Source: Warburgia ugandensis (Eukaryota > Streptophyta > Magnoliopsida > Canellales > Canellaceae). From it: DNA of 64,000 bases. Of the stretch, positions 36,564 to 49,651 are shown piece after piece. Both the position numbers and the translations under genes were made by a program. The stretch lies in assembly GCA_035236585.1 (NCBI GenBank), contig CP141132.1, forward strand, positions 55,835,880 to 55,899,879. Reading direction: 5' to 3'. Positions within the stretch are counted from its first letter, which is position 1; each line of letters starts with the position of its first letter. The notes below the pieces were generated by a model. That model was not told the DNA's origin and ran no database searches. It saw nothing but the letters and a program-made list of their open reading frames with translations.

Positions 36564-37411
36564 TCACTTTCTTATAAATAAGTTAATAAAACATCTACAT
36601 GAGGATATTCCATGGTGCATGCCATTTGCAGATGACATAATATTGATTAATAAGATAAGGGAGGGCATAAACATAAAGCTAAAGTCATGGAGAGATGTTA
36701 TAGAGTCTAAAGGATTTAAAATTAGCCAAAGTATATGAAAAGCAATTTTAGCAAGGAGATTAACAAGAGTGAAACACCAGTAAAGATTAATAACCAAGAA
36801 GTCTCCCAAAAAAGACCACTTTCTACACTTGAGATCGATAATTCATGAGAGCAGAGATATTGAGAGGGATGTTACCTAAAGAATCCAAGTGGGTTAAAAC
36901 CAACAAAGATGTGCCTATGGAGTTTTGTGTGATCGGTAGGTGCCACTTAAACTGAAAGGAAAATAGGATGGCTGTAAATATGGCCATGCTCTATTGATCA
37001 AAGTGTTGGGCAGTTAAGAAAAAACATGTACATAGGATGAAGGTAGCCAGAATAAGTATGTTGTGACATATGAGTGGCAATATAAGAAATGATAGAATTA
37101 CAAATAAAAACATAAGAGAAAACTTATAGTAGTACTAATAGGTAACAAGATGAGGGAGGGGAGACTTGGATGGTTTGAAAATGTCCAATGAAGACTAAAA
37201 ATAGCATGATTACAAGGAGTGAGTCAATCCAAGTCTAAGGTTCTAAAAGGGCTTGGGGAAGGCCCAAAAAGACATGGATAAAGTGGTGACAAAAGATTTT
37301 AAAAAAATTTGGACCAAATGAAGCCATGACACTTGATAAATGTGAATGGAGGAACAAGATTTGTGTACCTGACCTCTAATCAGGATAAAGCCTTGATGAT
37401 GACAAAGATGA
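36564..37411 (+). mobile_element. Second LINE fragment (RT end to 3' tail), next to the CACTA end
   Basis: Homologous to the LINE at 4225-4634 plus 7913-8362. It starts in the RT at the equivalent of IDELRKHL (here INKLIKHLHEDIPWCM), keeps FADDIILI, and has ESKGFKI, MAVNMAMLY-like and MREGRLGWF-like phrases. It ends ATAAAGCCTTGATGATGAC. It starts right at the CACTA terminus, so the CACTA element probably inserted into this LINE. The 5' part of this copy is not found on the other side. It has several stops and small deletions. The LINE insertion footprint cannot be tested because its left edge is missing. Confidence 0.82.
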
Positions 37412-39504
37412 AATAATGAATATAGTGCATCCGATTCGTTTAGATTCAGATTGAGCAATGGATCGTATTGAATTTTATTCATTAACTTGTTTTGTAAGCT
37501 CTATTTTCATATACAAAATAATAGTAGGTGCAAAAGTAAAACTGTAGCCAAAATCTTTAGAGCTACAAATGCTATAATGCGGGGGTCTTTATAAATGAGA
37601 TGATTATTTTTAGTATAATATCACTGATGGTGTTGCACTCTCACTTCACTATTGTGACCATACATCTAGTTGGCCAAACTCAGCATCTAGTTTCTCTAAC
37701 TATGGATGTGTACTGATCCTTAAATTGTGTAGATTGGATGAATCTAGAGACTAAAAAGTTCACTTTCAGTCCAAAAACATGAATCGTCATAAACATTGTC
37801 TAAAGCATGGTTCAACAAGAAAGAGTTCAAAGAACAATTTTAATTTAGATGTCAAAATCATCCAATCATGGTGATGCTTAGTATATGAGATACTAAGAAT
37901 TAGAGAAATTTAATGAAATAGATCTGATCAACCAAAGTGAGTTTCACCATGGTAAAGTAGAGACAAGCATTTATCTTTAGACAATTGTAGTTAAAGCAAA
38001 ACAAATTATATTTCCAATAAGAAAATAGTACAAAAAACAGAAGCAAATTTATAGTCAAGATATTTAGATCATTGAGATTTTGCACTGTTATTGTTGAAAC
38101 TAAAGGCCCATCTAAATGAAATAATATGTTTTATCTTTGCAAATTACTAGTAAAAGTTTGATAAATTAATAGCCAATAAATTGATTATTGCTTTAAGATA
38201 ATACCATGTCTTTGGTCCCAACTTAGGCCAATGTGGTAAATTAATAATTTTAATAAATTTATGCGATAATGCAATTTTCAAATTTCTTGAGAGCCTCTAA
38301 GTACAAAAATTGATGTTCTCCATTCAAGGACCTCCATTTATGACAGCTAGGTTCAAGTAGGAATGCATAAAGCAAGTGTAAGTTCATTTCCAGAGAGAGA
38401 GAGAGAGAGAGAGAGAGGACATCATATTCGGTCTTTCAAAGGTACCAATAGACGCTAAGTAACTTATAATCTTAACCATCCAATTGAAGATCCATGGCAG
38501 ATTAGAAATTTGGTGACATGGACAATCTAAAATGAAAATAATTGTGTTTTCTCAAACCCAAATGTGTCTAGAAAATAGGGAAACTCAATAAAGAAAACAA
38601 AGGAAAAGAGAAATGGTTCCTTAGTCTCTGCTATATGGAATTGGGGAGTTCTAGTTTGGCTTTCGATTTGGTTTGAAGAAGAGAAAGAGGGTTGAATGCC
38701 TTCGGTCATAGACAAAGGAACATAGTTTGTCCTTTGATTTGGGTTTTGCAATTTGGTTAAAATACAATGAAGATAGGTTATTGGTGTGCAACAATCAAGT
38801 TTCTACTCTTGTTTTTGTGAATAAAATGAAACATAATGCCTTGTTTGTACCAACAATTGATGAGCCAATTTTTCTTTCAAGTTTGAATACTTGATAGTAC
38901 AAAACATTATATCTTATCCAAAGAAAAGGTTATTTTCTTCAAGCCAGTAAATACTTTGTGTTACTTATGAGTGGACCTATGACTTTGTGACACATGAACT
39001 TGGGTGAAAATCTTCTCACATCCATTTAGGGATGATTTTTGGGTCTCCAATGGATTAAGAAAGAAGATGGTAGAGGAAATATGAAACCTTCATTCTTTTA
39101 TCTAGGTGTTCTGCATCAAGCTAGAACACAAAGGAGAATGCTATTTCTTTTGCATCAAGGGAGAAGGAACTCAAGTAGGAACTTATAAAGAAACAATCCC
39201 CTTTGTCTTGATGTAAATCTAGTTGTTGGGTTCCTTCTAAAAATATCTACTCTCCTTTTATTGGATCTCTACTAGAGAAAGGAAATTGATATTTCAAAAA
39301 TGTTCCAAAAAGTTTCTGAATAGAGAAGATGTTCCTCTACTTCGAATACGAGATAATTAAATTTCATTATATTTTAAAAATAAAATGGCTTTAAAATAAG
39401 TCCATGTCAGGAAAAATCTCATCTGCCTTTGATTTTGATTTGGTAGTCGAGATTAAAAATTACTTTGCGACTATGGGTACCTTTGGAAGCATAGAGAGAG
39501 AGAG
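37412..39504. other. Non-coding stretch, no gene recognised
   Basis: AT-rich with a short (GA)n tract at 38393-38418 and (AG)n at 39493-39504. Short frames such as 38527-38751 (minus) have no recognisable feature. Confidence 0.5.
38393..38418 (+). repeat. (GA)n microsatellite
   Basis: About 13 GA units. Confidence 0.9.
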
Positions 39505-42154
39505 TGTGTGTGTGTGTGTGACGACCCGGGTTTTCCCATGCATTTTTAAATGCAATATCTAATTCCTAAGGCAGGATGCATCCCTATTTGAAAACCATTT
39601 TATAAAAACCATGCAATGCAGTGGAAAATCTTTAGTTTTAAACTCATTTTGAAAATCCCGAGTGTCATTTGCTTTCACAACAGCCAAAGTAATTTTTGAA
39701 AAACTTTAGAAACCATAAATGTTTTTCCCCAAGTCTATCCAGTCACAGCACACAACCCAACTGTAATTAAATACAACTACATGTCCAAAGGGTTGAGAGT
39801 TTACTTACATGTATAACTGTCTCCTTTTTAATTTACTTGCTCATAGCACTAATATCTCTTGAGGCGTCATCTATTTGTGAGTGGAACTATCATGAAAAAT
39901 GTTAAGAATAGGGTGAGTATATACTATACTCAGTAGGAGTCTATCACTACTAGGTTTGCAATGTATGCTATGTTTAAAATCATGTGCTCATAAAAACATA
40001 TGCATGTTCAAATAATCATGTTCAATATCGATATTAAAGTCAAACTGAAATACTAACGACTTAAAGGATCACATAATCCAAAATCGAAAGTATCATATAC
40101 ATATATATATATCATAACATTATGATATGCATAAGATGCTTCATTGAATCCAACTCATGGATATCTAGTATGGTATGGTCGACCAACCTGATATCATGCC
40201 ATATGCAATGCAAATAAGTCCACAAAACCATAGGGTCCAACTATGCCCACGACCTCCTCGCCGTGTGGTCCCCGGGTACTTGAGGACACTCGGTCATAGC
40301 CTCCACGGGGCCTATGACACGTCGACCCAGTGCCGTGACACCAGTGGTAGCCCCTGTACCACATGCAGTCGACGTAGGGACGTTGCCCCTTTTTGCCTGT
40401 GGTACCCATCCACCTAATAGTGGTAGAGGCTGGAGGCCAACCCAAACCTCTTGGCATAGTGCCCACAAGCTTATCAGCCCAAATCATAATCAGATCAAAC
40501 AAGCAAAAACCTCTTTTCCCAAAACCAGTCCTCTTCGGGTCCCTCATAACTGCTTGGCCCTCGACACTCCAGCGTCTTTTGGTAACCCTCAAGGACATGC
40601 AATTTTTGCAAGAACTTAATGCTCACAAATCATGCAATGTATGCAATAGTTTGCAAATCATATCTATGCATAATGTGTATGCAATTATTTACAAAACATG
40701 TCTATGCATAAAGCATTTATTACATGCATGCTAAATTAATTCATGCTAAACAAGTCATATACTTAAAACATGTATTCGCAAAATAATCATAGTTCTTTTA
40801 AAAGAATCTAGTAGCGATAGAGCACCTACCTGGCTAGGTCGTGCTAACCCCTTTGTCCTCGTACGCTCCTGAACATGGTTTGGGGAATCAAGGTTAGTTT
40901 GGCCTATCTTTTATGGGTTTGAGAGTGGTTGGTCTTATTACTTAGGCATTAAGGGTCCATCCCTATGCCTATGGGTGTCCTAAGGTCCTAATTGGACCTT
41001 AGTATCATCAGTTTTCCAAAGGTCTAGCGGTCACGCGCCGCCATCCTATTCTAAGGGTCATTACCCCCTTTGATTGGGCCTTGATTAGGGATTTTATAGT
41101 TTGGGTGTGTCTGCGTCATCGACACGGACACAACGCCTTTTGCGGCGCCTCAATCGGAACTCTAAATCTCAAGTTATAAGTGTTTTAGTGTCACACGTAT
41201 ATAAGGGCCTTAAGAGTGAAAAGGCGGAATGCTAGCGTGCTGCGCGTCAGTGGCATGCGCCCGCCTTTTCTTAAGGAATGGAAAATCCCGGTTTGCTAGT
41301 GCGCTGCTTGTCTGCGGCGTGCGCCTCAGCGGGCGCGTCTGTTTCCCTCCTGTTTTTCCTTTTTGTGGGCGCGTCAGGGGTTGGTTTTTTCGAACGCGGT
41401 CAACGCGTCATGTTCCGGCTGGAATGTTTCGTTCGTTTGGGGGACCGGGGTGTCCTCAGGACACCCTGGTTCGACCCTGTCGAACTAGTGTGGACTAGGG
41501 AACGTCCCTGGGTCCTTAGTGACTCTCCAGGGCTCTATTTTATATGATTTTTCATGCAAAAACTTAGGGAAATTGATCCTAGGACTACTGTGAATATGGG
41601 TTTTGAGGGATCTTGGGCATACCTGGCTTGTTGCTGGGTTTTTCTCCTCGTTTCTCCTCTTGGTTGCTTCTCCAAAACGGGTTTTCTTCATGCTTTTGGG
41701 CTGCCATTAGAGGCGCCCAAGAGCTCTATTTATAGAGCTATAAGAGGATTTTGGAGGGGGCTCTCACCGCCCTTGAATGGCGGTGGAGAAACCTCCAGAA
41801 TGGAGGTGATTTCTCCTCCAATCACCGCCGTTCTAGAACCCTCTAGGGGGTTGAAGATGAAGGGTGCCCGTATCAAAACAGGCCCCTGTGTTTTGCAAGC
41901 TAAATCCGTTTTTTGTAAAAATTACATTTTTGCCCCTGAACTTCAAAGGGCCATAACTTGCTCATTTTAACTCCATTTTGGGTGATTTTGGTCTTGTTGG
42001 ATTCCTTTTTCTGAGATGCACCTAATGGTATCATTTTTAGGACCAAATTTCTGGGTTCAGTCAAGGTGACTAGTGAAATGACCAAAATAACCTTATTTCC
42101 AAAAAGTAAACTTTTCATTGCTATCTTGGGATTTTAATGTTACAAAATTGGAGT

Positions 42155-42161
<7 letters not shown>
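39505..42161 (+). mobile_element. Solo LTR (Gypsy-type) inserted in an (AG)n microsatellite
   Basis: Core start TGTGACGACCCGGGTTTT at 39517, preceded by extra TG units from 39505; it ends GGAGTCATTACA at 42161. Flanks are GAGAG on both sides (39500-39504 and 42162-42166), but since the target is an (AG)n run this duplication cannot be told from the repeat. A CTATTTATAG motif near 41735 resembles an LTR promoter. A GC-rich middle (40230-40600) gives long overlapping frames on both strands with no domain. No internal retroelement genes. Confidence 0.7.

Positions 42162-42225
<64 letters not shown>
42162..42225 (+). repeat. (AG)n microsatellite, right half of the interrupted tract
   Basis: About 64 bp of AG dinucleotide continuing the tract at 39493-39504 across the solo LTR. 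Confidence 0.93.
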
Positions 42226-42229
<4 letters not shown>

Positions 42230-42516
42230 GCTATTATTAAGAGAAATTGAAAGGTTAAATGAAAAGCAAGAATATAAAAAACAAAATGCACCTTTGACCC
42301 AAGAAAATAAGAAAGAACTTTTGGTAGTTTTAGATAGAGAGACAATTAGAGCCAATAAATGTCTAGTGCAATTGGTTGCTGGCCACTTGGAATCTCTTCT
42401 AAAGTATACTTGATAGCATATTACAATTGTTACTTGTCCCTTTGGTTGGTGATTAGATTTAGGAATGTGTATAAATGATTTACTTTGTAATTCTTCACTT
42501 CTATATACAAAAGAAA

Positions 42517-42655
<139 letters not shown>

Positions 42656-43410
42656 GGGTGTTGGTCACATTTTCTTTTTTTGGGTGAAAGTCTTTTTTGT
42701 TCATCTTCTTTTTTTTGTTGGCCCTTTTATAGTTTTATGGTAGTTTGTGGTTATTTGTTGGTGATATTTTGCTTTCTATGATATTATTTCTGTGAAAAGA
42801 AACTGCCATTGCCAATTAATGACTATTTTTCTTGTAGGGAATTTAGACCACTAGATTGTTACTTTTAGAGAGGGAATAGGGAGAAAAGAAAAAAGATTGA
42901 GATGCATCCAATAAAACAATACGAACAACAAATACTCATACAAATTAATTGACCCTGACTACTAAGAATGACACTTTATTGATCAATGAAGAAATATACT
43001 TTCTAGGCCCATGTGATAATTTATGTGCAGATCCATAAGATTAAAATGATACACCATTACTAGCTAAATCACATGACTTTGGTTCTATACTAAGCAAATA
43101 TTCCATTTCTACATTATTGTTTATAAACAACCAATTGTTTTCTTGCAAAGTCCTCAACAATATTATATCTACTGGGCAAGCTCATTATTATCTATTAGAT
43201 TAACAAATTGGATCATGCCCACATAATGCTTGTGATTAAAAAAAGGGTTTTTGTAAAAATGCCATTACATTTTAACATTTTTGCAAAAGAGTCCAACAAT
43301 TTTTGAGTTTTGCAAATTTGCCATTAAATTTTCATGAGCTCTGTAAAATTGCTATTATATTAGTTTTTCATCTTCGTTCACTGTTAGTTTTTTCAAAATT
43401 CAGATATTAT

Positions 43411-43516
<106 letters not shown>

Positions 43517-43670
43517 ACAGTTTAATGGACTTGTTACCTCATAAACACAGATGTGTGATTAAGTTGCAAACTTTGGCCACCAAGTTCAATGACTTCTAGA
43601 TGAAAAGTTTTGGTGAAACTTGGTATCTAATACAATTTGATAACAAGGATCCAATTGTATGGTTAGATTT

Positions 43671-45960
43671 TGTAATATCCACCCACCGGCGACGAACTTC
43701 AGCGACAGGCATTCCTGGCAATCGGACGAATGTGGCGGCCCCTCACCTACCTCCGACTAGCTGGACCAAGGTAAGCTTGCCCCACTCTTTCCTGTACATT
43801 TGTTTTCCAAGTTTATCATCTAGTAAAAATTAGGCGTTACTGTTGTCCTGGGAAAAAGTTGATGTAACATGTTAGATGAGGATCTGGACCGTTCATCTTG
43901 AGCATGATGATGTAAAGAACCGACTCATGAAATTTTGTGGCGATCGGACGGCTAGGGAAGCTAGAAAATGCAAAAAATAGTATGATGGGAGTTTTTGAAA
44001 ACGTGATAAAAATTGTGAAAAAACGATAGATTTAGGAGGAAATTGTAAATATGGAGGGTGAAAATGAAATGTATGTGAAAAACTAAGCACATAGGTGCAA
44101 AAATCACAAAAAACGGAGCACCTGGGTCACCGGCGACGGCGAACCAGTCCGATCGTCGTTTTAGGCAATGGTGACTGGCACCGGGAAGAAAATCAGTGGA
44201 TGAGAGAGCGCCACGCGGCGCGACGAGTGCACTCCACGCGCAGGCACATGGAGTGACTCCGCGTGCCACACGCGCTGTTTCCGCCCACGTGCTGCGAGTC
44301 TTTTTTGTTGTTTTTAAGGGTTTTTGACCCTTTATGTATAAAACACGTGATTTTAGGAGCTACAAAGGTCCAAATCACGATCCGAAAGAGGTATTGTGAA
44401 CGTCTCAATAAGGCAGACCTAGATTTAAGACAAAAATCTAGTTTGAAGTAACTTTTTAATAGCAAAAGTACTAAATGATATGAGATGATTCAGATCAAGC
44501 TGATCAATAGATGATCAGGCTTTAGATTTTGGTTATATGCATTAACCATGACATGATTTATGGCATGACAGGTACATCAGGGAATACACCTTGATATCGT
44601 TTACACGTTGTTTGGGATATTACAATACCGAGGTAGGTGATTTCATTCATAAATTTTCCATGATGCTCAAATGATGATTTGGTGATTTGAGTTTTTGAGG
44701 CATGTGATTTATGCCTTACCATATGCATGAGATTGATTTCAACATGTAGTTTCTCATGTGCATGCTATCTTTCGAGTGGTTCTTGCATGCACTATTTTTG
44801 ATATATTTTCGTGATATTCACTTGCTTATTGGTAATGTGACATGTGGGAGTCGCTCTGTCTTGGTGTTTGAGATTATTGATCCTGTGGTAGGATGCATTT
44901 CTTCACCCCGTAAGTGCTTGAGTGCCCGTGAGGGTGAAAGGGTGAAAGTGAAAGTGGAACGCGTCGTTCTCGTAAGTGCCTGAGTGCCTGAGTGCTCGTG
45001 AGGGTGAAAGGGTGAAAGCGAATGGTACAGAGAGCAAACCCCACATTGCCATGAGTGTACTTGAGACACTCATAGGGCTTGATTGTGTATGATGTTTGAT
45101 ACTTTTGACATGCATTCATGTGTTTTTAGATTTTCTCGGATTGTGCATGTCCTGATATCATGATTGATGATATCTCATTTATTTCATGGACTTGGTATGT
45201 CCTTCATCGGGTAATTTAAGGCTTTATATATATGTTTGATCATCTTACGATCTTATGCCTTGGCCATGTGATTTGTTTTTATTGAGTTTACTTTGAATGT
45301 ATATCATCTATACAAGCATAACTTGCTAAGGCATTGCTATGATTGGCAATGCCTTAGATGCAGAGAGTGACAACAGGTTGACGCGCTGACAGAGCAGGTA
45401 AAAGTGATGGCAGCTTCTAACGAAGTGCGGACAATGTTTAGAGATGGCTAGGTTTGCTCAAGACCTCACTTTGGGTTTTGAGTATGGACTGTACTTTAAT
45501 TAAAAATGTAATGTGACCTGGATGTCAAAATGTGGATTTATATTGGATGTGATGGCTGTATGGAGAGACCTTGGGTATTTGGTAGTGGTTATATTTTCTT
45601 ATCCATTGTTGGAATGTATTTTATTGAAAACAACATTTGGTTGTGGATGGGTGTGGAGACTAAGTCTCCCTTATTATATGTATTATACATTGTTTATCAG
45701 GTGATTTTGTATTGTACTGGTTATGTGCAATGGTCCAAATTACAGAGGAAACTTTGTAGGATTTTCGGTAGAAATGGTATTTCATTTCACTGTTAAATCC
45801 GTAGTTTTGTGGTTGTATGACTCCTCGAATTTTGGAAGAAATGCTTTCGCTTAAGTTATGTTTTGGTCATTTTAAAAATCAAAGTTTTTTTTTTTTACAG
45901 GGATCTTGACTATTTTGGAAATTATTATTGTATTGTGTAATAAAAACCCGGGGTATCACA
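43671..45960 (-). mobile_element. Solo LTR (Gypsy-type), minus orientation
   Basis: Read on the minus strand it starts TGTGATACCCCGGGTTTTT (from 45960) and ends GGGTGGATATTACA (43671), matching the termini of the other long LTRs here. Flanks are GATTT (43666-43670) and TATTT (45961-45965), a 5-bp duplication with one mismatch. 2290 bp, no gag or pol. Contains a GC-rich patch around 44110-44290 and a 62-bp tandem repeat. Confidence 0.7.
44909..45020 (+). repeat. 62-bp tandem repeat within the minus solo LTR
   Basis: Units begin CGTAAGTGC at 44909 and 44971 and each carries GTGAGGGTGAAAGGGTGAAA. An inner TGCCTGAG step is repeated once more in the second unit. Confidence 0.8.
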
Positions 45961-46561
45961 TATTTTAACAAAAACGAACCAATAGTGAGACATTCAATTG
46001 CATACATACTATATTACTAATCTTCGCAATAGTACCTGTTAAGCTTCTTCAATGAAATTTTATAATTTAAACTTCGATTTCTCATTAAAAACTAATATAA
46101 AACTATTTGTAACACAATATAACATAATCAATGCCATGGATCAATAAACAATATAATAAATTAAAAAAAATCAAGTTTAAAACATAAGTAAAATACTGTT
46201 ACTATTTATGCAAACAACGACTAGCAGCAAACTTTATGTTATTCATTCGGTGCTTTTTGAATGAAATTTGAAAATCTAAGACTTGGTTATTCTTTTTCCC
46301 AATGTCTTTGATCTAGTTCAAAAATTTTAGAGAATTTTGTTAATTAATAAAGCATAAAATCATGTGCATGTATTAAGAAAGAAATAGAGAAGGTTAATAT
46401 TAGAAATTTGAAAAAACTAGTAGGGATGGAGGATGGGAAACTAACATAATGAGAATTTTGTAAAGCTCATGAAAACTTAAATATCAAATTTGCAAAACTA
46501 AAAAAGAAATAGACTTTTTTCAAAAATGCCAAAATGTAATGGCATTTTGGGAAAAAAAACC

Positions 46562-46759
46562 TAAAAACCGGTCTTATTAGAGAGAAAAAAAAAGAAAGGG
46601 CATTCCCGCCGTACGGGGGTCACGTTAAATTAATTTATCGAGATTTTTGGATAAATTAAACTCCGGCTTAGTTAATAGAAAACATACCGTCCCCGCTACA
46701 TGAACTAAATCCACTTTAAAATAAGTGAAATACAGTCAGAACCAAACCCATGAAGATTC
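46562..46759 (+). promoter_or_regulatory. OCP3: OCP3 promoter-proximal region and 5' leader
   Basis: Only about 200 bp separate the long-inverted-repeat element from the start codon. No classical TATA box stands out, although AT-rich blocks such as TTAATTTATC are present. An upstream ATG at 46750, ten bases before the OCP3 ATG and out of frame, opens a 22-codon frame ending near 46818. The transcription start cannot be placed from sequence alone. Confidence 0.5.
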
Positions 46760-46969
46760 ATGGCTTCTGCTGCTTTTATCTCTCTGGCTTTCGGAATCTC
46801 ACCATCATTCCATTTTAAAGAAAGCAGCCACCCCAGAACTCAACTCTTCGTGAGTTCCCCAAAACTACCGTCTCTGGTTCTGCAACGAGTTCCATTATCT
46901 CACTCCGTACTTGCTTTTTCTCGCCGAAGAAAGAACGACTCTGCAACGCGCACGTCTTCCAAGAACAAG
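46760..46969 (+). CDS. OCP3: OCP3 exon 1 (N-terminal, plastid-transit-like)
   Basis: First coding exon of a homologue of Arabidopsis OVEREXPRESSOR OF CATIONIC PEROXIDASE 3, a homeodomain-related regulator of defence and drought responses that has also been linked to plastid function. The 70 residues are rich in Ser, Arg and hydrophobics with few acids (MASAAFISLAFGISPSF, later LAFSRRRKNDSATRTSSKNK), as in chloroplast transit peptides. The start ATG at 46760 has a good context (TTCATGGC). The exon ends AACAAG before the donor GTAAAG at 46970, in phase 0, and joins in frame to 63255. Exon 1 itself is weakly conserved, so its link to exon 2 rests on phase, distance order and the transit-like composition. 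A missed small exon in the long intron cannot be excluded. Confidence 0.78.
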
Positions 46970-47627
46970 GTAAAGCATTCTTTTTGCTCTTCTACGCCAC
47001 TTTTATCATTTTCAGACATGAAAAATTACCGCCTTTTTTATCGAGGTGATTGCTAATTCTATCTTTACATTTTCTTCACCTTTTGAATCATGGCATGGAA
47101 AATGCTTTTAAATCGTATAAAGATTAACGGCATTATGTACAATTTCATTTCGAAATTTCTCTATTAAGAAGATGAAGTGTGTGTTTCTTTTGTTTCACTG
47201 ACCTGCTGTAGTCCTGTTATCCCCTTAAGTTGGTATCTTATATTTCTTTGCTTGCATGGTTCATTTGGTTTAGAAAAATGTTTGGGTGCTGGAAACTTAT
47301 TTACTTACCTCTATTGGAGATAATTGGGTTTTTGTTGAATCATCTTTGGGTTTCTGGTCTGTCTAATCTTATGGAACGGCTGAAATATTATGGGCGTTTT
47401 ATATATTGTAGTCATTATCGCTTGTGGGTTAGATTTAAATGGATTTTAATCAGATTTGACAGAAAATTCTTTTACAACTAAATTCCCATTTTTCATTTTT
47501 CTTTGCTCATGCTAATTTGTGTGGGAGAGAGTACTTTCTATATCTGGAAATAGTCCTAATTGCTCAAGATTCAACGGGCTTTTGATGAATTCTTATTTTA
47601 GATGAAGAGGTAATCCAGACATCAAAC

Positions 47628-47796
47628 TGTCAAGTGCTAGAAACAGAAGAAATGTAAGAAACAAACAAGTTGTGTTCATTCTTTCACACAGAAGACCCTT
47701 ATTACATAAATAGCAGAGACAACAACAAGTGGTGAATCAACAATAGCAGCTAGCAGCTCAGTCAATAATATAGTAACATAGTGATAGTAATCAACA
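47628..47796 (-). repeat. 3' LTR of the minus-strand Copia relic
   Basis: Minus strand starts TGTTGATTACTATCAC just after a polypurine tract (CTTGAGGGGAG) and ends ACTTGACA, 169 bp. TATTTATG lies inside as a probable promoter. The 5' LTR is missing. Confidence 0.75.
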
Positions 47797-48985
47797 CTCC
47801 CCTCAAGTTTGGTCCATAGATGTCTGTCATGCCCAACTTGGGAAGAGTGTCCTCCAACCTGCAATTAGAGACTCCTTTAGTTAGAATATCTGCCGATTAC
47901 TAATCTGTCTTCACCACACCAAAGCTTTTCTTTGATGAAGTGATTGATGATCAACTTCTATATGTTTGGTTCAATCATGCCAAACTGGTTCATAGCCAAT
48001 GCTGGTGGTAGCATTATTGTCACAGTAGAGATTCATAGCATAGAAAATTTAAAGCCCAATAGAATTTTTAGCCACAACAATCTAGACACACCCCGAGCCA
48101 TCATTCTATATTCTGCCTCTACACTAGATCATGCAGCAATTGGTTTCTTTTCACTCCATATCACAAGTTTCCACCAAAAAAAGGTGCTGGATATGTGGTC
48201 AATGGCAGATCTGCCCCAGTTTGCATTAGTAAATGCCTCCAATTTCATATGCGCATGATTAAATAACAAAATACCCTTGGGACAGAATTTTAAATATTAG
48301 AAAACTTAGTGAGCTGCTTCTTGTTGAACTTTCCTAGGAGTACACATAACTGACTAATAACACTAACTGCATAATCAATATAAGAATGGGTAAGAGATAG
48401 GTGATGAGTCACTTGACCACTCACTTAAATTCACCTGGATCAACTAGGAGGTCTCCATCACATTCATTGTAACATGTGGTTTTGCTCAATAGGTATATGT
48501 GCTTGGTTTTGGAGTCCAATGTTCCCATTTTCTTAAGAAGATCAAGGACATAGTTCTGATGAGAGTTGAAAATACCTTTGTTAGAACTGGAAACTTCAAT
48601 TCCAAGGAAGTATCTTAGTGGTCATAAATCTTTGATTTCAAATTTTGTATCCAAATATTTATTAGGAAATCTTTCTCAAAAAGAATTCTCAGTAAGACTA
48701 TATCATCTACATAAACAATCAAGGCAGTAATGTTACATTGAGTTTTCAGCCTGGTGCACAAGGCTCCCGCATGTGCGGGGTATGGGGAAGGGGCGGACCA
48801 CAAAGGATCTATGGTAATGTTATATTGAGTATGCTTCACAAATAGTGTATGGTCAGTCTAACACTGAGCATATCCTATCCTTTTCAGTGCACTACTCAAT
48901 CTTTCAAACCAAGCTCTTGATGATTGTTTTAAACTGTACAATACCTTTCTCAATTTGCACATCTTTCTTGCATCTTTTGATGAAC
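47797..48985 (-). pseudogene. Copia RT C-terminus and RNase H (left part, minus strand)
   Basis: On the minus strand, starting at the Gypsy junction and moving left: VCKLRKVLYSLKQSSRAWFE (about 48960-48900) with one base shift, the active-site ALIVYVDDIVL (about 48725-48690), and RNase H phrases LVIWSEKKPIAA and SSVEAEYRMMARG (about 48170-48090). It finishes with ADILTKGVSNCRLEDTLPKL near 47890-47830 before the polypurine tract. Many stops. Its upstream part reappears at 56829 on the far side of the Gypsy element. Confidence 0.82.
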
Positions 48986-48990
48986 TGAAT

Positions 48991-49651
48991 TGATGTAGGA
49001 CAACATGCAAAATCACCTAATTTATATGCTGGGTTCAGATTAGAATTAACTTAAATAAGAAAACATAAATTAAACTACGACAAACACTTCAACATGCAGA
49101 AAATCAGTCTTAATTAGGATGAATAGCCTACAATGAGTTATAGGATCTGCAGATTGCCCCAAATCTCTACTGAATAAGGTGAGATCGAAGTTTCAATTCG
49201 GATCGTCCATCTAATTGAAGAACGGTCCTGATTAAGCTTCAGATATAGGATAAGAATTCTAGATTATTATCCATACAACTCATGTAATCACATGCAGCTT
49301 AGAAATCGTCCTTTAAAAGGCAAGGTAGAAAAGTACTGACTTATAGAACAGGATGAAACAAAAGTAATTCGGCCTTATACCTAATGCAACTTTACGTCCA
49401 CAGGAAGGAAGCTAGAATGAGGAATCGACCAAGTCTAACGATATTTTCATTCATTTTTAATCAAAAACTACTTACACAAAAGAGAAAAGAAATCTTAAGT
49501 AGGGGACATCCAACCCTAATCTAGAAAAAGACAAAATTGCCCATACTTAATTTACAACACACTAGGAAACGTAATACCCTTAGTGGTAAATATTCCAAGT
49601 AAACTAAACTATAACGTAACATAAAAAAAAGTGCGATGATGGTCCCTATTA
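48991..49651 (-). repeat. 3' LTR of the nested Gypsy element
   Basis: 661 bp. On its inner side the minus strand shows the polypurine-like AATTGGGGAGAT. Confidence 0.85.

Noticed and set aside
40175-40734. Several overlapping frames on both strands as genes
   Set aside because: A GC-rich part of a solo LTR lacks stops on both strands by composition; no domain is seen.
41229-41970. Cys/Arg-rich and longer frames as genes
   Set aside because: Overlapping frames in the GC-rich promoter half of the solo LTR; no conserved motif.
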